Source of the DNA: Kiritimatiellales bacterium
GTDB lineage: Bacteria; Verrucomicrobiota; Kiritimatiellia; Kiritimatiellales; Tichowtungiaceae
Reading direction: 5' to 3'
Length of the DNA: 6,334 bases
NCBI GenBank assembly: GCA_028692515.1
Contig: JAQUXG010000104.1
Coordinates: forward strand, 1-6,334
Shown here: positions 4,900 to 6,334 of the stretch, one piece after another
Position numbering within the stretch: position 1 is the stretch's first letter
Layout of the letters: each line of letters starts with the position of its first letter
Program-made: the position numbers and the translations under genes
The notes under the pieces: generated by a model
The model's database searches: none
Seen by the model: the letters and a program-made list of their open reading frames with translations, nothing else
What the model was told of the DNA's origin: nothing

Positions 4900-4933
4900 T
4901 TTTAAATCGTTCGCTTTTAACCGTTTATAAATA

Positions 4934-4965
4934 AAAACACCATACTTGTAAAAGTATGGTGTTTT
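4934..4965. terminator. Bidirectional intrinsic terminator
   Basis: AAAACACCATACTT (4934-4947), loop GTAA, then AAGTATGGTGTTTT (4952-4965): a perfect 14-bp stem. It sits between the convergent hydrolase and transporter genes. The A/T ends of the stem give a T-run in both directions. The minus-strand tail is longer (TTTTTATTTAT), so termination should be stronger for the transporter transcript. Confidence 0.88.
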
Positions 4966-4976
4966 ACGCATCAAAA

Positions 4977-5855
4977 TTAGCGCCGAATGCGAACCAGCGC
5001 GACGGCCATGCCGCCGAGAATGAACGCGCCGCCAATGAGCATCGGCAGGGTCAGGTCTTCTCCGAGAACCATCCATGCGAAAAGCGCGGCCAGAAACGGC
5101 TTCAGAAAAAAGGCCATCGAACCGGTTCCGGCTTCAACATGCCCGATGCCGTAGATGAAAAGAAAATAACCGAGCGCCGTTCCAATCAATGACAGATAGG
5201 CCAGCCCCCACCAATCGGCGGCTCCGTAGGTTGCCAGCGGAAATCCTTCAAAATGCAGCGCGATCGGCAGAATGCAAAGTCCGCCGATCAGTCCGGCAAA
5301 TGCAGTAATGGGCAGTGCGCCGTAGCGCGGGGTCATTTTTTTAAAGAGCACGGTATAGAGCGCGAAGATAATAATCGCCACCAGCATCAGGAGCAGTCCG
5401 GTTGCCGACACACCATCGGAGCGGTCGCGGGCCAGCACAGCGATCCCCGCGAGGCAAAGCGCCCCGGCCATGAGTTTACGCACCGTTATTTTTTCAGACA
5501 GAATCAGCGGGGCGAAAAGCACGACAAAAACCGGATTACAGCTGAAAACGAGAGCCGCGACATTGGCAGGCAGAAAGGTGATGGCCAGATGATAGAGGCT
5601 CGACATCAGCGTGACACCGAGCAATCCGAGTCCGGCCAACGCCGCGACATCGCGCCCGCAAAATGCCTTCCCGCGGGAACAAAGCGCAGCAGGGATAAAA
5701 AGAACGAGTCCTGTAATGATAAAGCGGAGTGCGGCCAGCCAGAACGGATAGTGCCCGGCGATTCCGCCGCCGATCTGCATCAGCTTGGAAGCCACTTCAA
5801 TGGTGCTGAACAAAACGATTCCAGCTAACAGGGCCAGCAATCCGCGCAAATTCAT
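4977..5855 (-). CDS. EamA/DMT-superfamily transporter
   Basis: This 292-aa integral inner-membrane protein has about ten hydrophobic segments (roughly 5-24, 37-58, 70-91, 95-118, 127-142, 152-170, 180-201, 213-235, 242-264 and 270-289), arranged as two EamA repeats. Each half ends in the family's characteristic acidic loop plus Gly-rich helix: SEKITVRKLMAGALCLAGIA (120-139) in the first and GEDLTLPMLIGGAFILGGMA (265-284) in the second. Conserved family positions such as NPVF (107-110) and LKPFLAALFA (251-260) are present. Members export amino acids, nucleotide sugars or other metabolites; the substrate is not predictable here. The ATG at 5855 overlaps the deformylase stop as TAATG, with AGGA 6 nt upstream, so the two genes are probably co-translated. 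The gene ends 12 bp from a bidirectional terminator. The C-terminus is Arg-rich (VRIRR), consistent with a cytoplasmic end. Confidence 0.92.
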   Translation of the reverse strand: MNLRGLLALLAGIVLFSTIEVASKLMQIGGGIAGHYPFWLAALRFIITGLVLFIPAALCSRGKAFCGRDVAALAGLGLLGVTLMSSLYHLAITFLPANVAALVFSCNPVFVVLFAPLILSEKITVRKLMAGALCLAGIAVLARDRSDGVSATGLLLMLVAIIIFALYTVLFKKMTPRYGALPITAFAGLIGGLCILPIALHFEGFPLATYGAADWWGLAYLSLIGTALGYFLFIYGIGHVEAGTGSMAFFLKPFLAALFAWMVLGEDLTLPMLIGGAFILGGMAVALVRIRR

Positions 5856-6334
5856 TATTCATCCTGATTTTGTTTTTTAAAACGGCGAAGCATCAGCGCG
5901 TGTTTCAGTTTTCCGGCCGGAGTCATGTGATCGACCAGTAGAATGCCGTTCAAATGATCCAGTTCATGCTGAATGGCGCGGGCAAGAAGCCCTTTGGCAT
6001 TGACTACCTGCGGAATACCGTCGCGATCGAGGTAACGCAGCACCACTTCGGCGGGACGTCTCACGGGAACATACATCTTTGGAAAACTGAGGCAGCCTTC
6101 TTCTGCAATCGCCATCTCTTCCGATGCGCCGATGATTTCCGGGTTGATAAATGCCTGAGGCATTTTCACGCCGGGATTATTCGGCAGACCCATTTCGTTT
6201 TTATCCGCATCGACCGGCACATCGAGAACAAAAACGGCTTCGGTCTGTCCGATCTGCTCGGCCGCCAGGCCGATTCCTTCCTGAGCGTACATAATGCCCA
6301 GCATCCGATCAGCCAGCGTACGGATTTCCGCTGT
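5855..6334 (-). CDS. def: Peptide deformylase (5' end outside window)
   Basis: Peptide deformylase removes the formyl group from the N-terminal Met of nascent proteins at the ribosome. 159 residues are visible and the reading frame continues unbroken to the window edge, so the N-terminus is cut off, probably by about 20-25 residues. All three family motifs are intact: GIGLAAEQ (20-27 of the visible part), EGCLS (79-83, metal ligand Cys81) and HELDH (123-127, ligands His123 and His127, catalytic Glu124). The stretch between motif 1 and FINPE is roughly 12 residues longer than in E. coli Def, with a Pro/Asn-rich loop (LPNNPGVKMP) as the likely insert. The Met codon at 6304 is internal: TAEIRTLADR precedes it in frame and matches the helix expected before motif 1. 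The downstream neighbour is the transporter, not fmt, which often accompanies def elsewhere. Confidence 0.95.
   Translation of the reverse strand, partial: TAEIRTLADRMLGIMYAQEGIGLAAEQIGQTEAVFVLDVPVDADKNEMGLPNNPGVKMPQAFINPEIIGASEEMAIAEEGCLSFPKMYVPVRRPAEVVLRYLDRDGIPQVVNAKGLLARAIQHELDHLNGILLVDHMTPAGKLKHALMLRRFKKQNQDE
5862..5865 (-). promoter_or_regulatory. Ribosome binding site of the transporter gene, inside the deformylase gene
   Basis: AGGA on the minus strand lies 6 nt before the ATG at 5855, within the last codons of the deformylase gene. It supports the TAATG junction as a true start. Confidence 0.6.

Overview
The window looks like an ordinary chromosomal segment of a Gram-negative bacterium of moderate GC content. 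A CMP-Kdo synthetase gene (LPS pathway) and two secreted DUF3108 proteins point to a diderm envelope. The spacers carry palindromes of the form TTCCAA-N3-TTGGAA and other short dispersed repeats. From memory, this style of intergenic DNA fits the PVC group, particularly Kiritimatiellota (Pontiella-like); that assignment is an inference that I could not check.

Layout. Positions 1-344 hold no gene. They contain three copies of the TTCCAA/TTGGAA palindrome and a ~200-bp element bounded by ~28-bp inverted repeats. Positions 345-3197 are a minus-strand cluster, in transcription order: dCMP deaminase, two tandem paralogous DUF3108 proteins, and kdsB. The last three genes overlap one another. Positions 3198-3610 are a 413-bp non-coding divergent spacer packed with hairpins and a 24-bp inverted repeat. 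Positions 3611-4899 are a plus-strand pair joined by an ATGA overlap: a nitroreductase-family flavoprotein and a membrane-anchored alpha/beta hydrolase. A bidirectional terminator at 4934-4965 separates this pair from a convergent minus-strand pair: peptide deformylase (5' end outside the window) followed by an EamA/DMT-type transporter, joined by a TAATG overlap.

How the genes work together. KdsB activates Kdo for lipid A core assembly. The two DUF3108 proteins are exported and translationally coupled to it, so an envelope role is plausible but unproven. dCMP deaminase feeds dUMP to thymidylate synthesis and has no obvious link to the rest of its cluster. The deformylase is housekeeping, and the transporter's substrate is unknown.

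I see no convincing new multi-gene system such as a defence, secretion or biosynthetic locus. The most interesting material is non-coding: several families of short palindromic or inverted repeats in the spacers, one repeat patch that supplies the stop codon of the dCMP deaminase gene, and a duplicated stop/start junction in the DUF3108 tandem pair that appears to have been read through in one copy.
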